Shown: piece after piece, positions 18,657-28,542 of the stretch | Layout of the letters: every line of letters starts with the position of its first letter | Position numbering within the stretch: the first letter of the stretch is position 1 | Source: Janthinobacterium sp. CG3 | Lineage (GTDB): Bacteria; Pseudomonadota; Gammaproteobacteria; Burkholderiales; Burkholderiaceae_D | DNA: 64,000 bases | NCBI RefSeq assembly: GCF_000344615.1 | Contig: NZ_KB467824.1 | Coordinates: forward strand, 3,871,767-3,935,766 | Direction of reading: 5' to 3' | The notes under the pieces: model-generated | What the model saw: only the letters and a program-made list of their open reading frames with translations | Told to the model about the DNA's origin: nothing | Database searches by the model: none | Translations under genes and position numbers: made by a program

Positions 18657-20570
18657 ATGTTTCCCGCAATACCCGTACCAGCCGGCAAACCGGCGCGATC
18701 ACGAATTTTGGCACAAGCGCTGGTAAAAGCAATGGGGCGGGCCGCCTTGGTCGCCGCCGGCGCCGCCACGCTGGCGTCGGCGGCGCGCGCCGCCGACGCC
18801 ACGGCGGCCGAGACGGCCGTCGCCGCCGCGGTGCGGTACGAGGTGAAAATCGTCGCGCCGGCGCCGCTCGACGCCCTGCTCGAAAAAAACCTCGACCTGC
18901 TGCGCTTCCAGGGCAACGCCCGCATCGACCGCGAGCAGTTGCAGCGCCTGGTGCGCGCCGCGCCGGAGCAAGTCAAGGCGCTGCTGGCCACCGCCGGCTT
19001 TTACACGCCGCAGGTGAGCGCGCGCCTCGACGCCGACGCCGCCACGCCCACCGTGGTGGTCAGCGTCGAGCCGGGCGAACCGGTGCTGGTGGGCAAGGTC
19101 GAGCTGGAACTGCGCGGCTTCGACGCCCCGGCGCGGGACGGCGAAGCACGATTCAACACGCGGGCGCTGCGCGCCGCCTGGCGGCTGCACGAGGGCGCGC
19201 GGTTCCGCCAGGCCGACTGGGAGGCGGCCAAGCGCAACCTGCTGCGCCAGGTGGTGCAGACCCGCTACCCGCGCGCGCAACTGAGCGAAACGCTGGCCAC
19301 GGTCGACCCCGACAGCCACCGCGCCGAGCTGCGCGTGGTGCTCGACAGCGGCCCGGAGCTGCGCTTCGGCGCGCTGCGCATCGAAGGCTTGCGGCGCTAC
19401 CCGGAGACGATCGTGCGCAACTTGAACCAGATCGAGCCGGGCGCCTATTACAGCGAGGCGGCGCTGCAAGCCTTGCAGTCGCGCCTGCAAGATACCGGTT
19501 ACTTCAGTGCGGTCGAAGTCAGCGCCGACCTGTCGGGCCTGTTGAACGAGCAAATCGACGCCGCCGAGGAGGCCCAACCGGGCGCCGCCAAGGCCGCCCC
19601 CGCCGCCACCGTCGAGCCGGTGCCGCTGGTGGTGCGCGTCGTCGAGAACAAGCGCAAGAACGTCAGCGCCGGCGTCGGTTACAGCACCAACACCGGTAAC
19701 CGCGCCCAGTTGAACTACGACGACCTGAACCTGCTGGGCTTGAAATTCAAGAGCGCGCTGACCTTGGAGACCAAGAAGCAGACCGCGCGCGGCGACTTCT
19801 ACTTTCCCACCACGCCGGAAGGCTACAACGACAGCATCGGCGCCTCGTTCGAGCGCAGCGACATCGAGAACGAAACCACGCGCATCGAGACGCTGGCGGC
19901 CAAGCGCGCCTGGGGCACGCCGCTGCTGGAACGCAGCATCACGCTGGAGTTCCTCAACGAAAACAAGACTGTCGCGGGCGCCGCGGCCAGCCAGAGTAAG
20001 AGTTTGCCGCTGACCTACAGCCTGACCAAGCGCCAGCTCGACAACCTGCTGTTCCCGACCAGCGGCTACGTCGTCAACGCCCAGTTGGGCGGCGCGCCGC
20101 TGCCGCTGCTGACGGACGAATTGTTCGTCCGCGGCAGCGCCAAGTTCGTCTACTACCAGCCGCTCGGCAAGAGCGGCACGCTGATCCTGCGCGGCGAGGC
20201 CGGCGTGCTGGCCTCGAAGGAAAAACCCGGCGTGCCGGCGGTGTACCTGTTCCGCGCCGGCGGCGACCAGTCGGTGCGCGGCTACGCCTACCGCGAGCTC
20301 GGCGTGCAGGAGGGCCAGGCCACCGTCGGCGGGCGCTACCTGGCCACCGCCGGCGCCGAGTACCAGCACTGGCTTACGCCGACCTGGGGCGCGGCGCTCT
20401 TCTACGACGCCGGCAACGCCGCCGACAGCGTCAAGCAGCTGCACCCGAAGTCCGGCTACGGCCTCGGCGTGCGCTATAAAAGCCCGGTCGGCCCGATCAA
20501 CGTCGACGCCGCCTACGGCCATGCGATCCAGAAATACCGCCTGCACTTCTCTTTGGGATTCACCTTCTGA
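18657..20570 (+). CDS. tamA: TamA, BamA-family outer membrane assembly protein
   Basis: A 637-residue Omp85-family protein. An N-terminal signal segment (ALVAAGAATLASAARA) is followed by POTRA domains (~60-320), with GPELRFGALRIEGLRRYPETIV as one clear POTRA start. A C-terminal 16-strand barrel carries the VRGY motif (GGDQSVRGYAYRELG) of lid-loop 6 and ends in FSLGFTF with a terminal Phe. It acts with TamB in translocation and outer-membrane assembly or lipid supply. The ATG at 18657 follows CTGGAG. The stop overlaps the tamB start by one base (TGATG), so the pair is translationally coupled. Confidence 0.92.
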   Translation: MFPAIPVPAGKPARSRILAQALVKAMGRAALVAAGAATLASAARAADATAAETAVAAAVRYEVKIVAPAPLDALLEKNLDLLRFQGNARIDREQLQRLVRAAPEQVKALLATAGFYTPQVSARLDADAATPTVVVSVEPGEPVLVGKVELELRGFDAPARDGEARFNTRALRAAWRLHEGARFRQADWEAAKRNLLRQVVQTRYPRAQLSETLATVDPDSHRAELRVVLDSGPELRFGALRIEGLRRYPETIVRNLNQIEPGAYYSEAALQALQSRLQDTGYFSAVEVSADLSGLLNEQIDAAEEAQPGAAKAAPAATVEPVPLVVRVVENKRKNVSAGVGYSTNTGNRAQLNYDDLNLLGLKFKSALTLETKKQTARGDFYFPTTPEGYNDSIGASFERSDIENETTRIETLAAKRAWGTPLLERSITLEFLNENKTVAGAAASQSKSLPLTYSLTKRQLDNLLFPTSGYVVNAQLGGAPLPLLTDELFVRGSAKFVYYQPLGKSGTLILRGEAGVLASKEKPGVPAVYLFRAGGDQSVRGYAYRELGVQEGQATVGGRYLATAGAEYQHWLTPTWGAALFYDAGNAADSVKQLHPKSGYGLGVRYKSPVGPINVDAAYGHAIQKYRLHFSLGFTF

Positions 20571-23500
20571 TGTCCGACGCCACCACCCCGCCCGCCATCG
20601 CGCCGCGCCGCCGCCGCGCGCTGCGCTATTTCCTGATCGGCCTGGCCGCCGTGGCCGCGCTGCTGGCCGGCGCGCTGTGGCTGCTCGGGCGCGAAGCGAC
20701 GCTGCAAACGCTGGTGCGCAAGCTCGCCAGCGCCAGCGGCGGCCAGATCGTCGTCACCGGCGTGTCCGGCTCGCTGTATAACAAAATGCACCTGGGCCAC
20801 GTCGACTACCGCAGCCCGACCCGGCACATCAGCGCCGACAACGTCGACATCAACTGGTCGCCGCTGCAGTACTTCTCCGAAGGCATCGCCATCAGCGAAC
20901 TGAGCGTGGGTAGCCTGGCGCTGCAAAGCGTCGGCCCGGCGACGCCGCCGGTGATGCCGGCGAGCGTGGCGCCGCCGTTCCAGCTCGGCATCGCCGACGC
21001 CCGCGTCGCACGCCTCAGCATTGTCGGCGCCGGCGGCGCCGCCACCGTCATTTCCGCCGTCCGCTTCAAACTGGCCGGCGACAAAAGCGGCTGGCGCCTG
21101 CAAGACGCCAGCGCCGCCACGCCCTGGGGCAACGCCGCCGCCAGCGCCAGCATCGGCGCCGCGCGCCCGTTCGCGCTGGCCGGCGCGGCCAGCCTGATCC
21201 AGGCGGCCGCGGCCGCCGGCGAAAAACCGGCGCAACTGGACGCCAAGCTGGGCGGCAACCTGGCCCTGCTGGCGCTGAACGCCAGCGGCAGCGCCGGCCC
21301 GGCCAGCGTCGACGCCGCGTTGAGCCTGGCGCCGTTCGAACCGGTGATACTGCGCGCGGCCAACATCAACGGCCGCGGCATCAACCCGGGCCGCTACAAC
21401 CCGGACCTGCCGCAGGCCGACCTGCGCCTGGAACTGAGGGCCAAGGTCGGCGCCGACCAGGCCGTGTCGGGCAGGTTGGCCATCATTAACCAGGCCGCGC
21501 CCGGCCCGCTCGACCAGGGCCGCCTGCCGCTGCGCGCCGTCAGCGCCCAGGTCGGCGGCAGCCTGACCGCCACCAGCATCGACGCGGCGCTGCTCGACTT
21601 CGGCGCCGCCGGCAAGTTCAGCGGCGCCGGCACGGTCGAGCGCAGCGGCCCCGAGGCGCCGGTCGGCAGCGCCACGTTCACGCTGCACACCGACCGCATC
21701 GACCTGAAGGCGATCCACGGCCGCATCAACAGCACCAAGATCGCCGGCGACATCCAGCTCGCCAGCGCCGGCAAGACGCTGACGCTGACAGCGCTGCTGG
21801 CGCAGGACGGCCTGCGGCTGGACGTGCAGGCCAGCCTGGCCGACTTGCTGCTGCAGGTGCAGCGGGCGCGCCTGCAGGCCGGCAAGGGCAGCGTCACGCT
21901 GAGCGGCCAGGCCAGCCTGAAGGAGCAACGCGCATTCAAGGCCAGCGCCAGCGCCAGCCGCTTCAACCCGGCCGATTTCGGCGCCTACCCGCAAGCCGAC
22001 CTGAACGTCGACGTGCGCCTGGCCGGCCACGCCGCGCCGCAGTGGTTGCTCAACGGCGACTTCGCGCTGCGCCCGAGCCGCCTGCTGAACCAGGCGCTGA
22101 GCGGCGCCGGCAAGCTCAGCGCCGACGCCAAGCACGTCAGCGGCGTCGACGCCACGCTGGCGCTGGGCCGGAACACGCTCGCGCTGCGCGGCGATTTCGG
22201 CGCCCCCGGCGAAACCCTGGCCTGGCACGTCGACGCCAAACAACTCTCGGCCGCCAGCGGCGAACTGCTCGGCGCGCTGACGGCCAACGGCGTCATCCAG
22301 GGCACGATGGCGGCGCCGCGCAGCAGCTTCGTCGCCGACGCCAGGGGCCTCGGCCTGGCCCGCGCCAAACGCCCGCTGGCCGACAGCGTGCTGCACGCCA
22401 GCGGCGACGTAGCGCTGGCCGGGCCGCGGCGCACGCCGGAACTGAACCTGCGCGGCAGCGCGCTGCGCTTCAACCCGGCCGCGTTCGGCGCCTACCCGGT
22501 CGGCAGCGTCAACGCCGACTTCAACGGCGGCGGCCGGCTCGGCGCCGACTGGCGCCTGGCGCTGGACCTGGCGCTGCAAGCATCGACCTTGGCGAACGCG
22601 CCGCTGGCGGGCCACGCCAAGCTCAGCGCCAACGCCAAGCGGCTCGAGCGCGCCGACCTCGACCTGCGCCTGGGCGCCAACCGCATGCAGGCCAACGGCA
22701 GCTTCGGCGCCGCCAGCGACCGGCTCGAATGGAAACTCGACGCGCCCAAGCTGGCCGAACTGGGCGTGCAATTGAGCGGCGAGCTGCGCGGCGCCGGCGC
22801 GCTGTCGGGCACCCTGGCGGCGCCGGCGCTCAACGCCACGCTGGCCGGCGCCAACCTGCGCCTGCTCGGCGAACACCACATTAAAAGCCTGCGCGCCAGC
22901 GCCAACGTCGGCGCCGGCCAGGGCGCCGCCGACCCGCTGGTCAGCGACGTCGTGCTGACCGAGTACAGCGGCCCGGGCCTGAACGTGGCCAGCGCGCGCC
23001 TGCAAACGAACGGCACCCGCGCCGCGCACACCTTGCAATTGGCGGCCCGCGGCGACGACTTCGACGCCGCCGCCCGCGTCAAGGGCGGCTACGCCGCCGG
23101 CGCCTGGAACGGCGTCGTCGAGGCGCTGCAAAACCGCGGCCGCTTCGCCCTCACGCTGCAGGCGCCGGCGCCGCTGCGCCTGGCCGGCCCGGCCGACGCC
23201 GGCGTCGCCGGCCTGCTGCGCCCGGAACAGCTCGCGCTGTCGAACGCCGTGCTGCAACTGCCGGGCGGCAGCGTCAGCCTGCAAAGCCTGGACAAGGCCG
23301 GCGCCCGCTGGCGCAGCGCCGGCGTGGCCGCCGGCGTGCCGCTGACCTACCTGGCGCAACTGTCGCCGACCCTGCGCGACAACGCCAAGGGCGACCTGAC
23401 GCTGGGCGCGCAATGGTCGCTGAACCTGCTGGCGGCGACGCCGGCGGCGCCGGAACCGGTCATCGCCGGCATGGTGCACGTGTTCCGCGAAAAAGGCGAC

Positions 23501-24997
23501 GTCAGCGTCGGCGCCGACGTGCCGCTGGCGCTCGGCCTGCGCACCCTCGACGCCCGCGTCGACGTGCAGGCGAACACGCTGCGCCTGCAACTGGCGCTCG
23601 ACGGCAGCCGCGCCGGCCAGGCCCGCCTGGACGGCAGCGCGCGCATGCTGCAGGGGCGCATCGGCGCCGACAGCGCCTTGACCCTGAGCGGCAGCGCCAA
23701 CATGGCGTCGCTGGCCTGGCTGGCGCCGCTGGCGGGGCAGCCGGGGCTGGAGTTGGACGGCGCCCTGAAACTGGCGGTGAGCGGCACCGGCAGCATCGGC
23801 GCGCCCTTGCTGAACGGCGACGTCAACGGCGACCAGCTGACGCTGAACTGGGCCGACCAGGGCTTGAAGCTGCGCAACGGCGTATTGCAGGCCAAGTTGG
23901 CCGGCGACCAGTTGCAGTTGCAGCGCCTGAGCTTTGACGGCGGCGACGGCAAGGTCCGCGCCGACGGCTGGGTGCGTTTCGCCAACGCCGAGGCCAGCAT
24001 GGAATTGAAACTCGTGGCCGACAAGTTGCAGGCGCTGGCGCGGCCCGACCGCACCCTGGTGCTGAGCGGCCACAGCACGCTGCTGCGCGACCAGAAACGC
24101 TTCCGCCTGGAAGGCAAATTCAAAGCCGACCGCGCGCTGATCGAACTGGCCGGGCAGGACGCGCCGACCCAGAGCGAGGACGTGATCGTGCTGGGCAAGA
24201 ACGCGGCGAAAGGCGGCGCCAAGGCGGCGCCGACGCTGCCGCTGAACATCGACCTGGAGGCCGACCTGGGCGACGCCTTCTACCTGCGCGGCAAGGGACT
24301 CGACGCGCAACTGGCCGGCAGCGTGCACCTGCGCGTGCAGGACCGGCGCGCGCCGCGCGTGGTCGGCAGCATCCGCGTTGCCAGCGGCACCTACGCCGCC
24401 TACGGCCAGAAACTGCAAATCGAACGCGGCCTGCTGAACTTCACCGGCGCCTACGACAATCCCGGCCTGAACATCCTGGCGGTGCGCAAGCGCCCCGAGG
24501 GCGAGCAGCTGACCGAGAGCAATGTCGAGGCCGGCGTCGAGGTGCGCGGCACGGCGCTGGCGCCGACCGCCAAGCTGGTGTCGACGCCAACCGTGCCCGA
24601 CAGCGAGAAGCTAGCCTGGCTGGTACTCGGACACGGCACCGAGGGCACCGCCGGCAACGAACTGGGCCTGCTGACGACGGCGGCCGGCGCCTTGTTCGGC
24701 GGCAGCGGCGGCGGCGGCGGCCTGCAATCGCGCCTGGCCAACACCTTCGGCCTCGACGAGGTCGGGCTGGCGCAGGCGCAGGGCAGCGGGACGGGCTCGG
24801 CGAAAGGGCTGGAAAACACCGTCGTCACGCTCGGCAAGCGCCTCTCGCGGCGCGCCTACCTGAGCTTCGAACAGGGCGCCAGCTCGGCGTCGAGCCTGGT
24901 GAAACTACGCTACAAGCTCAACGAGCGCATCACCTTGCAATTCCAAACCGGCACCAACAACGCGCTCGACGTACTGTACACCTGGGCGTTCGACTAG
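20570..24997 (+). CDS. tamB: TamB, inner-membrane-anchored translocation/lipid-transport protein
   Basis: A 1475-residue protein. The N-terminal anchor ALRYFLIGLAAVAALLAGALWLLG follows an Arg-rich start. The AsmA-like repeating beta-structure fills the middle, with multiple copies of patterns such as SASRFNPADFGAYPQADLN and RFNPAAFGAYPVGSVN. The C-terminal ~350 residues are the TamB (DUF490) domain, with GTYAAYGQKLQIERGLLNFTG and a final LKLRYKLNERITLQFQTG...VLYTWAFD. It spans the periplasm as a hydrophobic groove and works with TamA. The sequence is unusually Ala/Gly/Leu-rich, as expected for GC-rich genomes. Confidence 0.92.
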   Translation: MSDATTPPAIAPRRRRALRYFLIGLAAVAALLAGALWLLGREATLQTLVRKLASASGGQIVVTGVSGSLYNKMHLGHVDYRSPTRHISADNVDINWSPLQYFSEGIAISELSVGSLALQSVGPATPPVMPASVAPPFQLGIADARVARLSIVGAGGAATVISAVRFKLAGDKSGWRLQDASAATPWGNAAASASIGAARPFALAGAASLIQAAAAAGEKPAQLDAKLGGNLALLALNASGSAGPASVDAALSLAPFEPVILRAANINGRGINPGRYNPDLPQADLRLELRAKVGADQAVSGRLAIINQAAPGPLDQGRLPLRAVSAQVGGSLTATSIDAALLDFGAAGKFSGAGTVERSGPEAPVGSATFTLHTDRIDLKAIHGRINSTKIAGDIQLASAGKTLTLTALLAQDGLRLDVQASLADLLLQVQRARLQAGKGSVTLSGQASLKEQRAFKASASASRFNPADFGAYPQADLNVDVRLAGHAAPQWLLNGDFALRPSRLLNQALSGAGKLSADAKHVSGVDATLALGRNTLALRGDFGAPGETLAWHVDAKQLSAASGELLGALTANGVIQGTMAAPRSSFVADARGLGLARAKRPLADSVLHASGDVALAGPRRTPELNLRGSALRFNPAAFGAYPVGSVNADFNGGGRLGADWRLALDLALQASTLANAPLAGHAKLSANAKRLERADLDLRLGANRMQANGSFGAASDRLEWKLDAPKLAELGVQLSGELRGAGALSGTLAAPALNATLAGANLRLLGEHHIKSLRASANVGAGQGAADPLVSDVVLTEYSGPGLNVASARLQTNGTRAAHTLQLAARGDDFDAAARVKGGYAAGAWNGVVEALQNRGRFALTLQAPAPLRLAGPADAGVAGLLRPEQLALSNAVLQLPGGSVSLQSLDKAGARWRSAGVAAGVPLTYLAQLSPTLRDNAKGDLTLGAQWSLNLLAATPAAPEPVIAGMVHVFREKGDVSVGADVPLALGLRTLDARVDVQANTLRLQLALDGSRAGQARLDGSARMLQGRIGADSALTLSGSANMASLAWLAPLAGQPGLELDGALKLAVSGTGSIGAPLLNGDVNGDQLTLNWADQGLKLRNGVLQAKLAGDQLQLQRLSFDGGDGKVRADGWVRFANAEASMELKLVADKLQALARPDRTLVLSGHSTLLRDQKRFRLEGKFKADRALIELAGQDAPTQSEDVIVLGKNAAKGGAKAAPTLPLNIDLEADLGDAFYLRGKGLDAQLAGSVHLRVQDRRAPRVVGSIRVASGTYAAYGQKLQIERGLLNFTGAYDNPGLNILAVRKRPEGEQLTESNVEAGVEVRGTALAPTAKLVSTPTVPDSEKLAWLVLGHGTEGTAGNELGLLTTAAGALFGGSGGGGGLQSRLANTFGLDEVGLAQAQGSGTGSAKGLENTVVTLGKRLSRRAYLSFEQGASSASSLVKLRYKLNERITLQFQTGTNNALDVLYTWAFD

Positions 24998-25058
24998 GGT
25001 CGCCAGCGCGGAGTTTGCGGGCTGGCGCCGTTAACAACCAACCCAAGGCAAAGAGCCT

Positions 25059-25199
25059 TCAACTGGGGTTCGGGTCCGGCACCGGGTCGTCCTGCGGCAC
25101 CGGGTGCGCCGGATACGGGTGCGGATGCGGCTCCGGCACCGGATCGTCGACCGGCGCCGGGTCCGGCGCGCGGTGGGCGTGGATGGCAACTGGGTCCAT
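25059..25199 (-). CDS. 46-residue proline-rich peptide
   Basis: A tiny gene with a strong ribosome-binding site (CAGGAGG, 8 bases before the ATG at 25199). The product is almost entirely Pro/Asp/His: MDPVAIHAHRAPDPAPVDD, then repeated PVPxP units and a PHPHPYPAH segment, ending PDPNPS. The repeats PVPEP, PVPQD and PVPDP suggest an extended polyproline-type chain that might bind metal through His. It overlaps other open frames on both strands; the ribosome-binding site and in-frame repeat decide the call. Function unknown. Confidence 0.5.
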   Translation of the reverse strand: MDPVAIHAHRAPDPAPVDDPVPEPHPHPYPAHPVPQDDPVPDPNPS

Positions 25200-25286
25200 G
25201 GCGTATCCTCCTGTCGCTGAAAAGATGACATTAACATGAGTCGCCCCGGCGCGCCCGCGTTCGCGGCAAGCGGCGAACCTCAAACC

Positions 25287-25339
25287 GGGGACAGACCACG
25301 ATTTCCGAGAAACTTCCTCGAAAATCGTGGTCTGTCCCC
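25287..25339. repeat. family B perfect palindrome (copy B1)
   Basis: GGGGACAGACCACGATTT (25287-25304) pairs perfectly with its complement at 25322-25339, with an inner CGAG...CTCG pairing. It lies 41 bases downstream of the S9 peptidase stop. Copy B2 at 35814 shares the outer 14 bases but has a different, also paired, interior. Confidence 0.85.
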
Positions 25340-25380
25340 TTGCCCGTGTTCCCTTGCCCGCGCTTGCCCGCCCTTGCCTT

Positions 25381-27837
25381 TTAGGGCTGGGCGTTCTTCA
25401 CATATTTGTCGAGCCAGTTGTTGGTCTCGTAGAGCATGTGCATGATCGATTCGCGCGCCCGGTAGGTGTGGCTTTCGTTGGGCAGCATGACCAGGCGCGC
25501 GGTGCCGCCCAGCCCCTTGATGGCCTGGAACATGCGCTCGCTCTGGATCGGGAAGGTGCCGGAGTTGTTGTCCTGCTCGCCGTGGATCAGCAGCAGCGCG
25601 TCCTTGATCTTGTCGGCGTTGTTGAACGGCGACATGGCCTGGTACACCGGCTGCGCCTGCCAGAACGGCCGCTCCTCCGACTGGAAGCCGAACGGCGTCA
25701 GGGTGCGGTTGTAGGCGCCGCTGCGGGCGATGCCGGCGCGGAACAGGCGCGTGTGCGCCAGCAGGTTGCCGGTCATGAAGGCGCCGTAGGAATGGCCGCC
25801 GATGGCGATGCGGTGGCGCTCGGCCACGCCGCGCCGCACCACCTCGTCGACCGCCGCCTGGGCGTCCGCCACCAGTTGCGGCAGGTAGCTGTCGTTGGGC
25901 TCCTCCTCGCCCTTGCCGACGATCGGGAACGAGGGGTTGTCGAGCACCGCGTAACCCATCGCCAGGAAGGCCGCCGGCCCCCAGTAGCTGACGCCGTTGA
26001 AGCGGTGCGGCGAGCCGGTGGTCTGGCTGGCCGCGCTGGCCGACTTGAACTCCTGCGGGTAGGCCCACATCAGCAGCGGCAGCGGGCCGTCGCGCTTGGC
26101 GTCGTAGCCCGGCGGCAGCATCAGCGTCGCGGTCAGGTCGACGCCGTCGGCGCGCTGGTAGCGGATCTGCTCCTTCTGCACGTCCTTCAACTGCGGCGTC
26201 GGGTGGGCGAAGCGGGTCAGCGCGGTCAGCTGGGCGGCGCCGCTCCGCCTGAGGTCGCGCACATAGTAGTTCGGCCGCTCGGTCGGCGATTCGCGCGTCG
26301 ACAGTAGCCGGGTGCCGTCCTCGTTCAGCACCGCCACCACGTTTTCATAATACGGCGGCGCGCTCTGGAACAGCCGCTCGGTCTTTTTCGTGGCCAGGCT
26401 GAAGCGGTCGATGAAGGGCCGGTCGCCGTCGGCCGAGGCGCCGGCGCCGTCGAGCAGGATGGTGGCGTCGGGGCCGATCATCAACAGCGCCTGGCCGGCG
26501 CCGTTGGCGCGCATCACCGGCGCGCCGGGGTCGTTGTAGCGGTCCTCGGACGAGCCGGCGTAGAGCAGCTCGGCCGGCGCCTGCGGCTGGTCCGGGGCGA
26601 TGCGCCAGCGCTTCAGCGCGCGCGTCTTGTACCAGTGTTCGGTGAGCAGCGCGACGTCGCCGCGGCCCCAGGCGATGTCGGCGAAGCGCGAGCCGAGTTT
26701 GGCCAGCACCGCCGGCGCCGCCTTGAACGGCGCCGCCTGGCTGTAGACGATGTCGCGCACCTCGACCGCCCGGGCCGGGTCGCCGCCGTCCTGCGCCTCG
26801 GCCCAGACCAGCGTCGCCGGCGCGTCGGCGCGCCACGACACCTCGCGCACGCCGGCGCTGACGGCGTCGTTGCCCGGCGGCAGGCCCTCCTCCAGCGGCC
26901 GGTTGGCCACCGTGTGCAGCAGCGCCCCCTGCAGGTCGCGCACCTCGATGCGTTTGCCGAAGCTGGACGCCGGCACCAGGTAGGAATACGGCCGCACGAT
27001 GCTCATCGTCAGCAGGTGGCGCCCGTCCGGCGCCACCGCGACGGCGGCGAACTGGCCCGGTTCGCCGATCAGGCGGGTTTGGCCGGACAGTTCGATCTGC
27101 GCCAGTTGCACCGTCACGTAATGCTCGAACAGCAGCGCGTCGTCGGCGCTTTTGAGCAGGTCGGGATAGGTGCGCACCTGCTTCTGGCCGCCGCCGGGCT
27201 GGCTGTCCTGCAGGCTCGGCCCGCCGGGCACGCCGCTCGCCTGCGGCGCCTTGCCCAGCTTGGCCGGCTTCAGCTTGATCAGCAGGCTTTTACCGTCGGG
27301 CATCCAGGTGAAGCCGCGCCCGTAGACCGCCGACAACGCTTGCGCCGACAGCTTGCGCGCGCTGCGCGCGGCGATGTCGACCAGCCACAGCTCGACGCCG
27401 CCGCCCTTGGCCGTATCGGCCAGGTTGATGTGGCTGAAGGCCAGGTGGCGCTGGTCGGGCGACCAGCTCAGGTCGGCGACGCGCAGATCGCGCGGCAGGC
27501 CCTTCAGCGCGATCTCCTTCTGGGTGTCGATGTCGAGCAGGCCCAGGCCGCTGCCGAAGGAAAACCGGCTCTGCGAATAGGTGCGCGGATTGATGCGTAC
27601 GCCGGCCAGTTTCAGCTCCGGCTGGGCCACCTCGCTGATGCCCGGCAGCGCCGGCGTTTGCACCATCGCGGCCAGGTTGCGCAGCGGGCTCAGGCTCAGG
27701 GCCGGCGCCCGCGGCGCGTCGACGATGGCTTGCAGCGCGGCTGGCGGGGCCTGGTAGCCGGAACTTTGGGCGCCGGCCCGCGGCGAGGCCGCCATCAGGC
27801 CGAGCGTCAGCGGCAGCAAGGGGATACGTGTGGTCAT
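25381..27837 (-). CDS. exported S9-family serine peptidase (prolyl oligopeptidase fold)
   Basis: An 818-residue protein with a signal peptide (PLLPLTLGLMAASPRAGA). Residues ~60-560 form a WD/TolB-like beta-propeller (LRVADLSWSPDQRHLAFSHI). The C-terminal alpha/beta-hydrolase domain has the nucleophile in IGGHSYGAFMTGNLL, the Asp in LLIHGEQDNNSGT and the His in LPNESHTYRA, so the triad is complete. It resembles the glutamyl-endopeptidase-like S9 branch found in many Gram-negatives and should cleave small peptides in the periplasm. Specificity cannot be read. No neighbour suggests a dedicated substrate. Confidence 0.88.
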   Translation of the reverse strand: MTTRIPLLPLTLGLMAASPRAGAQSSGYQAPPAALQAIVDAPRAPALSLSPLRNLAAMVQTPALPGISEVAQPELKLAGVRINPRTYSQSRFSFGSGLGLLDIDTQKEIALKGLPRDLRVADLSWSPDQRHLAFSHINLADTAKGGGVELWLVDIAARSARKLSAQALSAVYGRGFTWMPDGKSLLIKLKPAKLGKAPQASGVPGGPSLQDSQPGGGQKQVRTYPDLLKSADDALLFEHYVTVQLAQIELSGQTRLIGEPGQFAAVAVAPDGRHLLTMSIVRPYSYLVPASSFGKRIEVRDLQGALLHTVANRPLEEGLPPGNDAVSAGVREVSWRADAPATLVWAEAQDGGDPARAVEVRDIVYSQAAPFKAAPAVLAKLGSRFADIAWGRGDVALLTEHWYKTRALKRWRIAPDQPQAPAELLYAGSSEDRYNDPGAPVMRANGAGQALLMIGPDATILLDGAGASADGDRPFIDRFSLATKKTERLFQSAPPYYENVVAVLNEDGTRLLSTRESPTERPNYYVRDLRRSGAAQLTALTRFAHPTPQLKDVQKEQIRYQRADGVDLTATLMLPPGYDAKRDGPLPLLMWAYPQEFKSASAASQTTGSPHRFNGVSYWGPAAFLAMGYAVLDNPSFPIVGKGEEEPNDSYLPQLVADAQAAVDEVVRRGVAERHRIAIGGHSYGAFMTGNLLAHTRLFRAGIARSGAYNRTLTPFGFQSEERPFWQAQPVYQAMSPFNNADKIKDALLLIHGEQDNNSGTFPIQSERMFQAIKGLGGTARLVMLPNESHTYRARESIMHMLYETNNWLDKYVKNAQP

Positions 27838-28029
27838 GGGGGTCCAGTCTATGGTTGCGCTAAAACGCCGGCGCGGCGGGCCCGCGCGCCGCCGGGTGGA
27901 ATGGGAATAGTGCTTTCAGGACTCGCAAATGTCAATCGGCAAGACAAGCGGGCGCCGGCCGCCGCGCCGCAATCTGGCTTACAATCGCGGTTTTAATTGC
28001 GCCCGCCCGCGGGCCCCCGGATACCCTCG

Positions 28030-28542
28030 ATGGAAACAACAACGCTCGCCCTGCTGGTCCTGATTCCGCTGCTGGTCTGGCGCATCTATTCGCGCCTGAA
28101 GCGCATGATGGGGCGGCAGGCGTCGCAACTGTGGCGCCACTGGGCCGCGACGCTGCTGCTGCCGCTGCTGCTGGCCGCGCTGGCCGTTGCCACCAAGGGC
28201 GAGGTGCTGGCGCTATCGTGCCTGGGCGCCGGCGCGCTGGCGGGCGCCTGGCTGGGCGTCTGGGGCGTCAAGCTGACGCGCTTCGAGAGCACCGACAAGG
28301 GCTACTTCTACACGCCCAACCTGCGCCTGGGCATGCTGGTGTCGATGCTGTTCGTGGCGCGCGTGTTGTACCGCGGCATGGAGCTGTACATGAACACCCG
28401 CGTCGCCGTGCCGGTGCCGCAGGGCGACTTCGCGCAAAGCCCGGTGACCTTGCTGAGCTTCGGCCTGCTGGCCGCCTACTACGCCGCCTACGGCTATGGC
28501 TTGCTGCGCTGGCGCCGCAGCCAGAAACCGCTGGCTGCCTAA
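28030..28542 (+). CDS. conserved four-helix membrane protein
   Basis: A 170-residue integral membrane protein. Hydrophobic helices lie near residues 4-20 (TLALLVLIPLLVWRIY), 42-58 (ATLLLPLLLAALAVAT), 65-80, 105-120 and 145-160. The conserved-looking loop KLTRFESTDKGYFYTPNLRLG lies between helices 3 and 4. The overall style recalls DUF1453/CcdC-like proteins, but I am not sure. The ATG at 28030 was chosen because the helix begins immediately after it. The gene overlaps the stop of the convergent DUF1003 gene by 4 bases. Confidence 0.65.
   Translation: METTTLALLVLIPLLVWRIYSRLKRMMGRQASQLWRHWAATLLLPLLLAALAVATKGEVLALSCLGAGALAGAWLGVWGVKLTRFESTDKGYFYTPNLRLGMLVSMLFVARVLYRGMELYMNTRVAVPVPQGDFAQSPVTLLSFGLLAAYYAAYGYGLLRWRRSQKPLAA

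Noticed and set aside
20513-24418. A long minus-strand frame opposite tamB
   Set aside because: Same cause; Ala/Gln/Gly-rich with no family character, while tamB has an anchor and a DUF490 end.
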